Below, one piece after another: positions 9,687-31,061 of a DNA stretch of 64,000 nt (position 1 is the first letter of the stretch; the number at the start of each line of letters is the position of its first letter). Position numbers and translations under genes: made by a program. The notes below the pieces were generated by a model. That model searched no databases. It worked only from the letters and a program-made list of their open reading frames with translations, and was not told the DNA's origin. The stretch comes from Parachlorella kessleri (lineage: Eukaryota; Chlorophyta; Trebouxiophyceae; Chlorellales; Chlorellaceae). Location: the NCBI GenBank assembly GCA_001598975.1, contig BBXU01002222.1, positions 16,572 to 80,571 on the forward strand, given 5' to 3'.

Positions 9687-12600
9687 TTACAGACTCGCGC
9701 TGTGACTTGTTGTCAGGCCTTGGGAGCTGACCAGCTGTGAGTAGGTCCCTCCTAGCCGCACAAGGTCGGCATGGCTGCCAAGCTCTTGTATCCTGCAGGC
9801 ATCAGGGGCAGACACCTGGGACAAAGCAGATGTGTACCACCCCACATCCCTTCCTCGACTCGCTTGGTATGTGCCCCCAACCACCCCTGGTTGGCTCCCG
9901 TCGAGCATCTATCAGCCCATGCCCCGCAGAGGCTGCGCCACGCTGCACGCGCCCTTAGCAGGGCCCGGGTCGCCAATTTGTCATACAATGTCACCTCTAT
10001 GCGAGCACTGCACAATCGATGATGTCCATTCACGACGGCGGGGGACATGGACCAGTGTCATGCGCTCACTGGCTGGCTCAGCAACTTACAATGCAGTCCC
10101 AAACAAACACGTCAGTCCAGTTCACCCTTTCCTCCTCCCTGTTTGCAATGCCTGCCACCTGTACCAAACACAAAGAGGACAAGGCAGGGCCCCATGGCCT
10201 TGCCGCCCCAGTTGCCTCAGCTTGGGACCTACCACCTTCCTCACTCCCCACAATCACTAAGAAATCACCCAGGCACTTTCCAATGGCTTGACAGGAATAG
10301 CATCTTCTGCCCGTACCTGCCCCCCTGGAGAACCGCGATGCAGTCGGCTGACTTGACAGTGGACAAGCGGTGGGCTATCACCAAAACTGTGCGCCCCTGC
10401 AGGCAGCAGGATCTGCTTTTGTTGCACCACCGGAGGAAGGGCAACCCGGCAGCCTGGTAGAAGCCATGCTGCCCCTGACGTAGTAGCATGCTGCCTGCTG
10501 TGTGGACACTCTGGGCTGTGTTTGCTTGCTGGAGCTGTCAACCATGACTACATCCGCTACTCCTCCAGACAGCCTATCCCACACGACTACCACTGATGTC
10601 TGTCTCACGCTGGGCTCCCATGTGCTACGCCATGCCCCAGGGCCACCTGTCAACAACGACAAGAAATCAGGCAAGATTCACGCGCATTCTGCATCCATTC
10701 CTGTTAGTACAGCCCAGCTCTCACTCCCTGTCCGCACCACCTGCCACCCATACTGACAACTACCCACAGACCCCATTACCAACCAACCAACCAACCAACC
10801 AACCTTCATGAGCATATGCACCGCCTGCTGCACCAGCTGCTCAGAGTGGGCATCCAGGGCAGAGGTGGCCTCATCTAAGAGGAGGATGGGGGAGTCTTTG
10901 AGGAGGGCCCTAGCCAGCGCGATGCGCTGCCGCTGGCCGCCTGACGGAAGCAGGCAAGGAAGTGGGCTTCTGTTATTTGAACTGAGTTGCAGGGGACTGC
11001 CGACCACTCTGCCGGTGCGGTGGGTGGTGCTTTGGAGCCGGGCTGGTTCACAGTGCGGACGGGGAGGGGTGCCAGACGCAGGGAACCAGGACCACAGGAG
11101 AACTGAGGATGCGGGCCTGAGGTGCACCTGACCCACGCCAACGACAAAAATATCTGGCAAAAACGCACAGCAAGGGACATAAGCCAGGATCCTGGACAGC
11201 TTAAGAGAGCAGCACCTGAGAGGAGGCTCCCCCGCTCCCCCACAACGGTGTTGTAGCCCTCGGGTAGGTCAGAGATGAAGTCGTGGGCATGAGCAGCCTT
11301 AGCCGCCCACTCCACGTCTTCCTGCCGGCAGCGTCCTAGCCCCTGCCCATACGCGATGTTGTCAGCTATGCTCCCTGCAGGGCACCGAAGAGGAAACATT
11401 GGAACAGACCCTGCAGCAGGGATGGCGGTGTGCTTTGTGTGTTCATGCTTGAAGCCAGCGCAGATAAGGGCCACAATGCGGGCAGGGCACACCACTGCCA
11501 GCACCACTGAGACACCATATCCAGGCCCTAGCTCTTGACCTACCGGCCACATTCCCCAATCTCAATCTCATACGCTTTACTCACCGGAGAAAAGCACAGG
11601 GTCCTGTGTGACAGCCGTCAGTGCTGCCACCCAATCCAACCGGCGGAATCCCCAGATGTCATTTCCCCCCAGGAAGATGCCGCCCTGCGATGGTGCGTAG
11701 AGCCGCTGCAACAATGAGGCCACCGTGGTCTTGCCAGCGCCCGACCTGCAATGCGGTGCATAGCATGAGTGATACCAGCTTGAGAGATATGAGCCAATGC
11801 CTACCAGCTTGTATAAGTCAGCCCGTTTGACTTGTATAACAGAAGGCAGTGAAACGACTGGCAGGGGCGCATACCGCCGCTCCCACCAGCCAAGCCTCCC
11901 AGGGCTGGCACGGCAGGTAGGTCAAAAGCGTCTGCACCATTGGCTTCTAACCTAGGGGCCCCTAAAATGTGCTCTGCACGGGGCTTTGCAGCCCTCGGGG
12001 CCTTTATTTTACAGCTTTGCAGCCCTCACACTGCCTTTTCTACCTAACATACCAACTGGAGCATAGCATACAAAAGAGGCAGCTGGCCCGCCCACCTGCC
12101 CACCAGTGCCGTGACCTTGCCACGTGCCAGCCGCAGAGACAAGCCTTCCAAGACAGGCAATGCTGGCCGCGTGGGGTAGGCAAACCAACAATCTCGCAGC
12201 TCCAAGTCACCCAAGCTGGCCACTGCCACTGCGCTGCTCCCCTCCCTCTCTCCACGGGTCTCTCCCATGTGGGACCTGCCGCTACTGCACCAGTCCTGGG
12301 TGCACGGGCAAGGCTGGCATGCTGCCGAGGCGGGGGGCCCTGTGCTGCCGCCACTGCCGTGACTGCCGTCCCTCCCCGTACAGCAAGCAGGGAGCGCCTC
12401 GCCACCCAACTGCGAAGTGCTCTCCTGGCAGGCGGCCTTCTGCCTCCCAACGGCGCCGCCGCCCGTGCTCCAGCCACATGTGCTGGCTGTGGTGCCGCCG
12501 CATCGGCCGCACACTAGGCAACAGGGCGTCCCCGCCTCACTGGTGGAGCACTTGTCCTCGTGCGCTTGGTCTGTACTAAACCAAGGGTCAGGTGGCAGCT

Positions 12601-15600
12601 CTGCCAGGACTGCCTGGACCCGCCGAAGCGCTGCTAGCGCATGCCGGCCATCAGCCACCGTCTGCAACACCAGGCAGGACAAGCATTGCAACCCACACTT
12701 CGTACCTACTGGCTTTCTTCGCGCTTTGCAGTTGCAGAACAAAGCTGCTCGGTAAAAAGTGCAGGTCGGTGGTGGCAGGATCGTTGGAGGGCGCAGGGAC
12801 TCAGGGAACGTAACACACCTCACCCTTGTGCCCCAGAAGAGCGTTTCCTAGAACATTAATTTGCCGGGGGGTCGGCCCCTGCTTTTCTCAGCACCAGCGA
12901 CACCCACAACAGCTAAGCCAGACCAATTGCCAAACCGCTGAACTCAAGCTGTGCAGCCTCACCTGGAGCACCCCTTGCGTGGAATATATCAACGCCCAGG
13001 TGAAGCTCATGGCCGTGACCAGGGTGCTCACAGGCATGAGTCCAGCCGTCACCAAACGCCCTGCAGGCAAGCACCATCCCAGTCTGCTGCCGGCTACCGC
13101 CCATCACTACTCCGCCTAGCCCTGCTCCTAACCCTAGCCACCCAGGTCAGGTGCTGCCACGCCCAGCCAGCGTAAGGAGCACGCTATTGCACAACATTTC
13201 AGAAACACAGCCTCCAGCTTCCAGCTTATGCCTTGTCGTCCGTCCCAACAGCCAAGCCCGGATTAGCACATGAGGCTCGCCTGTCCCCTCCCTCTGCTGC
13301 CCACTCATCCTCGGACCACCGCACAGGAACCACAGGAAACAGTACACACCCCCAGCCCGCTCACCTCCAAAAGCATAGAGGCACAGCAGCGATGCATGCA
13401 CAGCCCCACGGTTCACTCCCTCCAGCGTGGCCCTGGCCTGCCCAAGCCTCAGCCCACTGGCCAGAGCAGCAGCTACTTGGCAGGCAAAGCGCTCCCTCTC
13501 TTGAGACTCTCCGGCATAGGCACGCACTGTCCTGCAGGGATAGGTGTGACGGTAGGACGTGTCCTTAGCACAGGAGAGCACAGCACTGGTCCTGCCAAGG
13601 CATGCCTGCATGTGCTATTGGAATCTGACGTGCAAGAGGTGGCAGCTACTTCATGAGCCAGCCGTCACCTCACTTTTCATTGGGTACCTCTACCCTAAAC
13701 TGGTTAGCCCCAAAGTTCGCGACAGTGACCCACGCCAGGCTGGCTCACTTGGCGGGCAGCTGCCGGCATGGCCTGTGTGATGGGACCCTGCACAACCCTT
13801 TATTTGCCAGGCTCCTTAGGAGCCCTACATAGTCTGCCTCATAACAATATCAAGTTGCCGCTGCTACGCAGGATGCTGTGGACTCACGGCCCCGCCGCAA
13901 AAAGCTTGCCACACCTGATGTGTGCGAAAGACTCGGCGGCGGCCTGGGCGGCCCCAATCTGGGCAGCAGCATGCGCTGCGTCGACCACCCTCGTCTGCCG
14001 GCGGTAGAGGTGTGTGGCTGCCACACTGATTATGATGACGCCTGCAGCAAGAACAGACCGGGGGATGTAAGCTTTCCGCGCCTAGGGGTAGGAGCTGAGA
14101 AGCGTGGATGTGCAGATCAAGGCGCATCTGCTGCCTTCAGCAGGTGCAACAGCGTACTGTGCCGATGCTCAGGGGCGCAATCTAGGACCAAGAGAACGTG
14201 GGGCATGAGATACCTGCCAAGACTGGTGCCAAACGCCAAGACAACCAGAAGAGCACCAGAACCGCTCCCAGAGCCTGCAGCAGATACAGCCGCCGATACG
14301 GCTACTGCATTAGACAGCAAGGAGCGAGTGGCAGCACCGGGTGGGTGTAAGAGTGCTGACTTCTCCCCTTCCTGGCCCTGCATCATGGCAGGGCCTGGTC
14401 ATGCCGGTCTGGAGGAAGACTGGGCAATCACAAGACCCTCAGCAAGTCTGCCGTGCCTGCTGGCGCCCTCCCTTTACTTCCTATGTGAGCACGATGGGAG
14501 CACGTAATACATGCCTACAGGGCTACCCGTAGGTGTGGGCCTCACTTACTTCAAGGCAGGCCCGCAGGCCGCGGTTGCCGCAAACGTTTGCCAACGCAAA
14601 CGTGCGCAGGGCATCCAGCTCCCTCGTGAGCAGCGCTGTTACTTGTGCAGACCTGCCTTCGCAAGACAACATCCTCTTGCAAGTACTCTCACCCACAACA
14701 TTTGACATCTGACAGAGACGCCTTCCTAGGGCTCAGTCACAGCGAGCCGCTATGTCGCTACTGCTACATGCACAGTCACAGTTAGCCGCTATGTCACTAC
14801 CGCTACATGCACCAAGGGTGTCACGCATGGGCCTCAGACTGTGCCTCCACTGCTAATGTACAGTTGAGACCAAGCCACCGTGCTTACCCGTGCTTGTCAT
14901 AGAACTCCAGCCGCTGCTGCAGCAGGAGGCTGAAGGCCTCTTTGCGAAGCGCTGCCTGTGCCTGCTCTATTACCTCGCTGAAGTCTCTTACGTACACCCT
15001 GGTCAAAAGTGCGTCCACCGCATAGAGCAGCAGAAGAAGTACAAGGGATAGGCTGTATCTGCACAAACAGAAGTGGGATTGCTTGGGTGAAAAGCACAGG
15101 GCGTCAGCCTGGCAACTCCCAACAGGGCTGTGGGACGACTCCAGCCAATACAATGTGCATTGGTGCACCTACAGGATGCGACATGATGCAGAACACAGGG
15201 TTCCTTCATGATGACTCCACAGGTATGCCTTGGGGTGGAGCCCCTCTGGCTGCCCTTTGCTCACTCTGTAAAGGGTCGGCCTCGCAGAAGCGCTTCAAAG
15301 CAGCTCCCTGACAGCACTGGGCTTGCCAGAGAGGTTGCTATGCAAACGAAGAGCGCTGCTGCAGCGCCTAGCAACTTGCTCCGCTGCTGCCAGACAAGCT
15401 TGAGGAGGTACTGGTCCCCCAGCCGGTCATAGCAACAGGCTTGCAGCTCTCCCAGGTTCGTATCGCTGGTAGGTTGGGGCCTGAACGCACATAAGCTAAG
15501 CGTAGCTGTCTCTGCTGCCGGTACACCACTAAAAAGCGCGTGTGGTCTTGGCCGCTACCTGTGTTTCTCCTCAAGCTGCGCTACTCGAGCCCCGTTCTTT

Positions 15601-15828
15601 CGCCAGCTATTGCTGGCGCACATGACGCTAGAGTACTGCCCGTTGCCTCAAGCTCCCAGCTGCCTTGCTCCAGAATAGCACCTGATCAACCTCCACACTT
15701 CTTTAAAACGTTTGCCATGGTGAAGCCCACTCACGCACGGACGGTAGGGCAGCCGACAGACGTGCCTTGGTGTCGTCGATCATTAGTCTTGACTTTAGTC
15801 TTACGATGTCATAACGCGCAACCGCCAT
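9687..15828 (-). CDS. ABCB-type half ABC transporter (TAP/MDR-like exporter)
   Basis: Exons (high to low): 15828-15735, 15505-15265, 15058-14888, 14652-14550, 14274-14214, 14041-13915, 13531-13365, 13060-12963, 12661-12096, 11745-11585, 11374-11216, 10940-10804, 10396-10317, 9792-9687. They join to about 756 residues; the first two exons are tentative. It is an ATP-driven membrane exporter of one transmembrane domain plus one nucleotide-binding domain, and should work as a dimer. The TMD shows the typical [20 protein letters not shown] helix and the [15 protein letters not shown] coupling region. The NBD has Walker [10 protein letters not shown] (about 542-550), Q-loop [11 protein letters not shown], signature LSGGQRQ (about 648-654), Walker B ILLLDEAT (about 668-675) and H-loop VIAHRLST (His about 704). 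All catalytic residues are present. An odd 100-residue Cys/Ser/Gly-rich linker precedes the NBD. The membrane could be plastid, mitochondrial, vacuolar or plasma membrane; no clear targeting signal is visible. Confidence 0.85.
10779..10804. repeat. CCAA/TTGG microsatellite at a splice donor
   Basis: About 6.5 units of ccaa. On the minus strand this is a run of GGTT beginning exactly at the donor after 10804 of the ABC transporter, so the donor GTTGGT is followed by further GT dinucleotides every 4 nt. Confidence 0.85.
14734..14811. repeat. 39-bp tandem duplication in an ABC transporter intron
   Basis: Two copies, 14734-14772 and 14773-14811, differing at a few positions (cagtcacagcgagccgc against cagtcacagttagccgc). 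Both lie inside the intron between the exons 15058-14888 and 14652-14550. No coding role is visible. Confidence 0.8.
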
Positions 15829-16784
15829 AAGATACCTAGGTTGGCAGTCAGGCAGACTGCTTCTTGCTTAGGTCTTAGGCAGCTGGCAAAGGTGGCAGGC
15901 AATGCGAAAATGGAGTGGGTGGGGCCGTATTGGACTGAAAGGGCGTACGCAGTTATGCTATTCTGTGTCTTGCCTGAGACCTGATTCTCAAATACCTGGT
16001 AAGATGTGGTAGCCCTTTTTGAAAGCTTGACACACCTGCCTGCCCCTTTTTGCTTAACGGCAAGTGTGGTCCAACATGCTGCTGTCTAAATATTCACTAA
16101 CCTCTGGCTTCTCGTTGGGCTCCTCTTTTTCAATGCTTTAGGTTGGAATTGCCCTTCGGATTGAGTATTGCTGGATACTTGAGCCCTTTGAGCAGCAAGC
16201 GCACAGTGAAGCACTAAGGGGGCATCATAAGTCTAAACAGTTTCAGTAGATTCACATGTGCACAACAAGCAAGCCAAAGCATGAAGCGACTGATGGTGGC
16301 AAATTACTTGTGAAGGCCGCCGCACAGTCCACACAGACGGCTAAGTCTTATTGGGGGCACGAGCCTAGCGATACGAAAAAGACAAGGTTGTTCAACAACC
16401 AACGAAGCAGGAGAACTCTAAGGAAGCAACAAGCTGCTGAAGAAGGCCATTTGAATTATGCACTTCAATCAATACCTGTGCCAAACTGGCAGTATAGAAC
16501 TTCGCCCAACACCACCATACAGCCCAACAACTTATTATAGTGACGATGCTGCCGCTGGCCCAGGGCAGTATACAGTTTGCAAAGAAGACATACAGTGCAA
16601 AAAGCTCTTCCCCTCAGATCATTGAGGCCAACAGCACCAGAACACGGCAGACGGCTCTGACATAGATTTCAGTGCCAACATTTATTTCGCTCCTGTGCTG
16701 CATAAGATCCCCTTGATGACGGCTACTCATCACCTATTACCAGCAAGAGCAGTACCCATGAAGTCCAGCGACCCTTTAAGCTTG
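15829..16784. other. Spacer upstream of the ABC gene and downstream of the DUF579 gene
   Basis: About 950 bases. It should contain the ABC transporter promoter at its left end and the 3' UTR of the DUF579 gene at its right end, since both genes run on the minus strand. A 94-codon plus-strand ORF at 16256-16540 is K/T/N/Q-rich and has no recognisable feature. Additional 5' exons of the ABC gene could lie here. Confidence 0.35.
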
Positions 16785-18495
16785 CTACTCAGGAGCTATG
16801 GCTTCCCTCACATCCTTGGAGTATTCCCAAGCTGCCAGGTTGCCCAGCGGGCCGCGCATCAGCCCCAAATAGTACAAATTAGGGTCCGCCCCAAACACCT
16901 CCCTGCCAATCCGCTGTTCCAAGGGCCGGTTCATGTCGTGCAGGAAGATCACAACCCGCTGCAGCTTGCCCTGCTCAAGACAGCGCTGCGCAAGGTTCAG
17001 TGCCAGCTGCGCCGACTGCATGCGGCCTGTAGCAGCAGGAGTGGGGAGGGGGGGAGGCTCGGTAGCAGCAACCTGGCGGGCAAGCAGATGGCATGGCATG
17101 CAAGATAACACCCCGCACGGTGGGGACCGGCAGGGTAGCTGTACAGGCCGCACTGGATGCAAGTGGCGAGCTGCACTCGCTAGGCAGGCAAGCTTAGACC
17201 CAGCCGGCCTGCGTTCCGGCATGAAGGAGCAAGTACATGGCTGGGATGTTTGCCAAGACGGTCGTGGGAATCTCTACATAATGCTTAGCCTTGACACAGG
17301 CCAGGGGGGTGCTGGGTACACAGCGCTGCACGTGCTAGCTACACCTGCAGGCATCATCTCACAGCCCTAGGCAGTACCCCTCCCCAAGCCACCGCTGGTT
17401 CGCACCAACCTGGCATGTCTCCGGCGTAGCCCTGGGGAGCGTCCACTAGAATGACGTCCCACGAGGATGATGTCACGTTGGCTGGCAATGCCACCGGCCA
17501 GCGGCCCCCGTTGAACCAGGCATCGGCGGTGCCCACGGTTGTGTTGTAGTCCACTTTGTAGACCTCCAGCAGCGGGTCTATCCCAGTGATCTTGTCTATC
17601 CAGCTCTGCCAGTTTTCAAGGAAAACCGTCCGGCCCAGGCAGTTAATTTGGCGCCAGGTGATCGAGTCCAGACCTGCATGGGCCCGCAGCTGGCTAGGCT
17701 GGTGTCATCTGACAGCGGACGACTGCCGAACTATGCTGCTGAAAGTCCGCCACCCGTGTGGCCGATTCTAAGCCGGGGTACACTATGCCCGCAAAGCACA
17801 AGCGGACAGCGTGCTATGCTGAGAGTCTGTTCCAGTGTGCAAGAAGGGTAAGGAATGAGATCGGCAAGAGGGTACCCTAAGCTAGTGAGGTATCCCTGCA
17901 GCATGCTGCAAGCCAATGACACTGGGTTGAAACCTCAAGTTGAGAGCCCTGTTGCTTCAGACGCGGCGTTTTCAAAGAGAATGCCAGTGGCTTCAAGCCC
18001 ACAAAAAAAACCTTACCTAGCCCAAAGACCAGGAAGTTTGCCGGTACTCCTTTCCCCTGGCCTGCTGACCATATTTGGGTGGCTATCCAGTGAAGCTGCT
18101 GCCTTGAAAGCTGCGGCGGGTTTTGGCCTGCGACTACTGCCTGGATGAGCTCTTCATAATGGGTACACTGCAGCAGGGAGCAAAGTTGCGCCTGTCAACG
18201 GTGTCTTGCATGCGTTGTGGTGTGCTCTGCTGGTGCTGTGCCTGGTGTGGCAACCTGCTGCAGTGCCCACCCTGCACGCTGGGAGTAACGAGCCTACCTG
18301 TTTGGCTGATTGCTGTTGTGTCCCCTTGAACTCTGAGACTCGCCTCAGTGGCACCCTGTCAAGCCGCAGTTCTGTGTAGTGCTGGTGGCTCAGTGCCAAT
18401 ACAACAACTGTCAGGAGTGCTCCAAGGACGACTACCAAGACCTTCACCACCGTGCTGCAGCTGCTGAAAGCACCGTTGGCTGTATTGGGTTCCAT
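16785..18495 (-). CDS. DUF579 polysaccharide methyltransferase (IRX15/GXM-like)
   Basis: Exons 18495-18298, 18167-18017, 17673-17410 and 17026-16785 join in phase to 284 residues, the usual family size. The product is a predicted Golgi type II membrane protein. Residues about 16-36 form the anchor (VVKVLVVVLGALLTVVVLAL), followed by a short stem and the DUF579 domain. Family landmarks are NFLVFGLG (SAM-binding loop), LDSITW, GRTVFLEN, WDVILVDAPQGYAGDMPGRM with the conserved DAPxGY and PGRM pieces, and VVIFLHDMNRPLE (the usual F-H-D region). Plant members 4-O-methylate glucuronic acid on xylan or arabinogalactan, or are needed for xylan deposition. Which substrate an alga would offer is not readable here. 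A GNLAAWEYSK-like segment lies near the C-terminus. It is head to head with the phosphatase gene, with about 280 bp between start codons. Confidence 0.85.
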
Positions 18496-18774
18496 CAGCC
18501 TAGGACAAGCTGCTCATGCAGGGGAGGCCGGCAGTTACGTTTCTGTTCTGATCGCTTCGGTGCCGGTAACTGAGGTGTCGTTCTCTCTCCGTTTCGGGCT
18601 CCCATGCCCAATCCAATTGGCTGTTCTTGCGCTGCCAGCGCTTCCTTCGATCCCTGACCTCGATGGACACAGGTTAACCTAGGTTCGGAAAAGGGTATCG
18701 ACCGTGTGCCAAGCGCACCCGATACTGGCAATTTTTTTTTCGTGCAGGCACTTGGCAGGCAGGGCAAACCGGAT
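18496..18774. promoter_or_regulatory. Divergent promoter region, DUF579 / histidinol-phosphate phosphatase
   Basis: The two start codons point away from each other across about 280 bp, so the promoters and 5' leaders must share this stretch unless the phosphatase has an upstream leader exon. A T-tract followed by gtgcag at about 18730-18747 looks like a splice acceptor, which would put a 5' UTR exon further left. No TATA-like element is obvious. Confidence 0.4.
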
Positions 18775-20620
18775 ATGAAATTGCTTATCAGAGGTTTGAT
18801 CTCGCCTCAACTATCATGCTGGGTGGCTTGTTTGGCCTTGACGCCGCAGGGGCCCTTGTGGGTCACAACAGGTCAGCCATCAGACCACCTTACACTACCG
18901 TCAACTTATCCTCGTAGCTGGAAGCTTTCTACTTATAGATCCCTGTCCTTGCAAGTACGCAGGTTGCCCAAGCGGGCACTAGGCATGCAGCCATCTGCCA
19001 GTCATGCAGGTGCCGCAGCTCAGCAAAAGCTGTGCAAGCCAGAATTTGTAAGGGTAGCCCACGAGCTAGCAGACGCAGCAGCAGTAGTAACGAATCGTTA
19101 TTTCAGGACGCCTGTCCCGGTCGATATCAAAGCAGATGCCAGCCCAGTAACCATAGCTGACAGGGAAGCTGAGGGCGCAATGCGGCAGCTGCTTGCACGC
19201 CACTTCCCTCACCACAGCGTCTTTGGGGAGGAACAGGGGTACCAGCAGGGCACTGGAAATCATAGCAACTCATCTGGCGAGGATGACGGCAGGTATTTGT
19301 GGGTCATCGACCCGATTGATGGCACAAAAAGCTTCATCACAGGTAATAGTTTACTAATGTTTTCTAAGAGCAGGGAAACGCATCAGTCACAAGCAAGCGG
19401 GTCTCACACAACTATGGCTTGCTCCTGTCTTCCCCTGCACGATTTCAGCCCTTGAGGAATTGCTACCAGCAACTCTGTTGCTCGGAGGCTTTAGAAGACA
19501 ACCCTTGGGACCCAACTTTGTGTATCGCAGGCAAGCCGCTCTTTGGCACCCTTATATCCCTGCTACACAATGGCACCCCCATTTTAGGGGTGATCGACCA
19601 ACCCTACCTGAGAGAACGCTGGGTGGGCGCAGCAGGGCAGCGGTCGCAGCTTAACGGGCGGCCCATCAGCACGAGAGAGTGTGGCGACATCGGAGCCGCC
19701 TACTTGTATGCAACAACCCCACACATGTTCTCTGGTGCGCTGGCAGGGAGCGACGCCATCTTGCGTGGTTATTGAGCTGATGCTCGAATGGACTGGCATG
19801 CTGGCCGATTGCATGACAACTGTGCCTGGCTGACAGACGGCGGTCTCCTTGGGACCACAATGCGAGCCAACGGCCCAGGAATGGCTGGGCTGTGAGAACC
19901 TGGTTCCCTGTGGTGGTGCGCACTTTGGCAATTGAGATGGCAGCAACGACTCCAAGGGGATTTGCAGGCCAGTTGCAGATGACTCTCCCAGCAGCAATCC
20001 CTGTGTGTTATGGCAGGAGCTAACGAGGCCGCTTTCAACCGGGTCCGTGACTCCGTGAGGATCCCCATGTATGGCTGCGACTGCTACGCCTATGGGCTGC
20101 TGGGTGCCGGCTACTGCGACCTTGTGGTGGAGGCAGACTTAAAGCCATATGACTACATGGCTCTGGTGCCGGTGATAGAAGGCGCTGGTGGCGTCATCAC
20201 CAACTGGAAGGTGGGCAGCGGTCAAAGGCAACGCGCTATGGTCAGCAGTCGCGGAGCAGTGGACCAGGGCGGAGCAATGCTGCAGGCTCAGCAGTAGTGG
20301 AGGGAGGGACATAAGGGGGGGTTTTCTGGGGAGGGTGGCATGCTTGGGATGGGACCGCCGCGATTGGGGACCTGGGCATGGAGCCGCAGCTGAAGGGGAA
20401 CCCTGCTGAAAAGGAAGGGCACGTGGCAGCTTCGGACGTGCCCTGTTTTTATTATTGACGTGAAGAAGAACATTGGATTTGCCCTGTTGGCATGCAGGGG
20501 GAGCCGCTGTGGTGGGACGTGCGCAGCGGCGACGACGTGGTGGCCTACCATGGGGAGGTGGTAGCAGCAGGCGATGCGCGAACACACAAACAGGCGCTGC
20601 AGTTGCTCGACTGGAAGTGA
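18775..20620 (+). CDS. HISN7: Histidinol-phosphate phosphatase, IMPL2/HISN7 type
   Basis: Exons 18775-19342, 19531-19734, 20017-20210 and 20498-20620 give 362 residues. It belongs to the inositol-monophosphatase superfamily, and the closest remembered relative is plant IMPL2 (HISN7), which removes phosphate from L-histidinol phosphate in the plastid, the penultimate stage of histidine synthesis. Metal-site motifs are all present: VFGEEQGYQQG, WVIDPIDGTKSFITG (DPIDGT about residues 180-185), and the late KPYDYMALVPVIEGAGG. Other strongly IMPL2-like stretches are GKPLFGTLISLL, GVIDQPYLRERW, YGCDCYAYGLLG and VVAAGDARTHKQAL. About 75 residues before the conserved core are rich in Ser, Leu, Arg and Pro and could be a transit peptide. 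The start is uncertain: 18985 is an alternative ATG, and an upstream leader exon is possible. Confidence 0.88.
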
Positions 20621-21151
20621 AGCCAGGGCTTCCTGACAGGGCTATGAAAGCTGTGGACTTGCCAAAGGTAGCCAGGCACGGCCCCGTGCATCTTACGCGA
20701 CATTTGTGAATCCTGCGGCTTGCAGCACTGCTAGTTGCTTCAATATATTGTCTTGTAGCACTTGGTACTTGTTTTTCGGAGCAAGCGCACTGGCAGCCCG
20801 TAAGTACTTTACGAATGGTTTCCTGTAGGACCCACGGCAGACGAGCCTGAGGGCCTGCTTTCGCATGTAACAGAAAGGCTTGTACTGGCCAGACTGCATT
20901 TTAGATGCAACCCTTGTGTGCATGGTGGCTTGAAATGCAGCGGTTATCCTGATAGTGGTTGTGCACAAGGGCAAATGCATGATCATAACGTCACTCGAGG
21001 TCCTGGAAAAAGGTCCACAAGACAAGCCAGGCTCTTGTGTCGTGGCGCTCTGGCCCATGCTGTGCTTCGGCTCAGCAAGGCGCGACCTAGCCCATGTAAA
21101 AGCACCATGCTATCCAGACCGTGGATTCGATTGATGTTCTCTGATGCACCC
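20621..21151. other. Spacer between histidinol phosphatase and HisRS
   Basis: 530 bases between two same-strand genes. TGTAA at about 20866-20870 may end the phosphatase transcript. The right half should carry the HisRS promoter. An ATG at 21107 is in frame with the HisRS start and would add 15 residues (MLSRPWIRLMFS...). Confidence 0.4.
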
Positions 21152-30597
<9,446 letters not shown>

Positions 30598-31061
30598 AGG
30601 GGAGGCAGCGGCAAGGGAAGAGGGCTAGACCTGGGCCTGTGATTGGGCAGTGCCCATCGGAGGGGCGGGGGTCCTTGTGGAAGCAGCGCACTCATGAAGC
30701 CAGGGGTGCCTCTGGGGAGTTGGCTGGTAGGCCGCCATGCACATCTGTCCACAGCACATCTCTTGTGCGATCTGTTTTAGTACGGACAGGCCTCTAACAA
30801 GCATGAGATCCTCTGGAGCCTGCTCCTATGGAAGGACCATGCCAGCAGGATTTAGGAGTGCTCTGAGGATGCGAAGGGCAAAAACAGCACAGGACACAGC
30901 CAGACGGGTGATTGGCAATGATAAAATCCACAACACATATAGACAATGGCAAGGGATGTACATTCAAGCTGAGTAAACCTGGTACTTATGAATGGGGAAA
31001 GGTAATGGGATCAGAAAGGAGGTACGCGTATACTGGGCTGACAGGGTTTTCTGTTGGCTGC
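30598..31061. other. Convergent spacer between HisRS and SNF2 gene
   Basis: About 460 bases holding the 3' UTRs of two genes that face each other. There is no coding content that I can support. Confidence 0.4.

Noticed and set aside
12124..12579. 151-codon plus-strand ORF with many Cys
   Set aside because: Antisense of the ABC transporter linker and Walker-A exon.
16256..16540. 94-codon plus-strand ORF in the ABC/DUF579 spacer
   Set aside because: K/T/N/Q-rich with no domain, signal or homology cue, and unlike the G+C-rich coding style of the neighbours.
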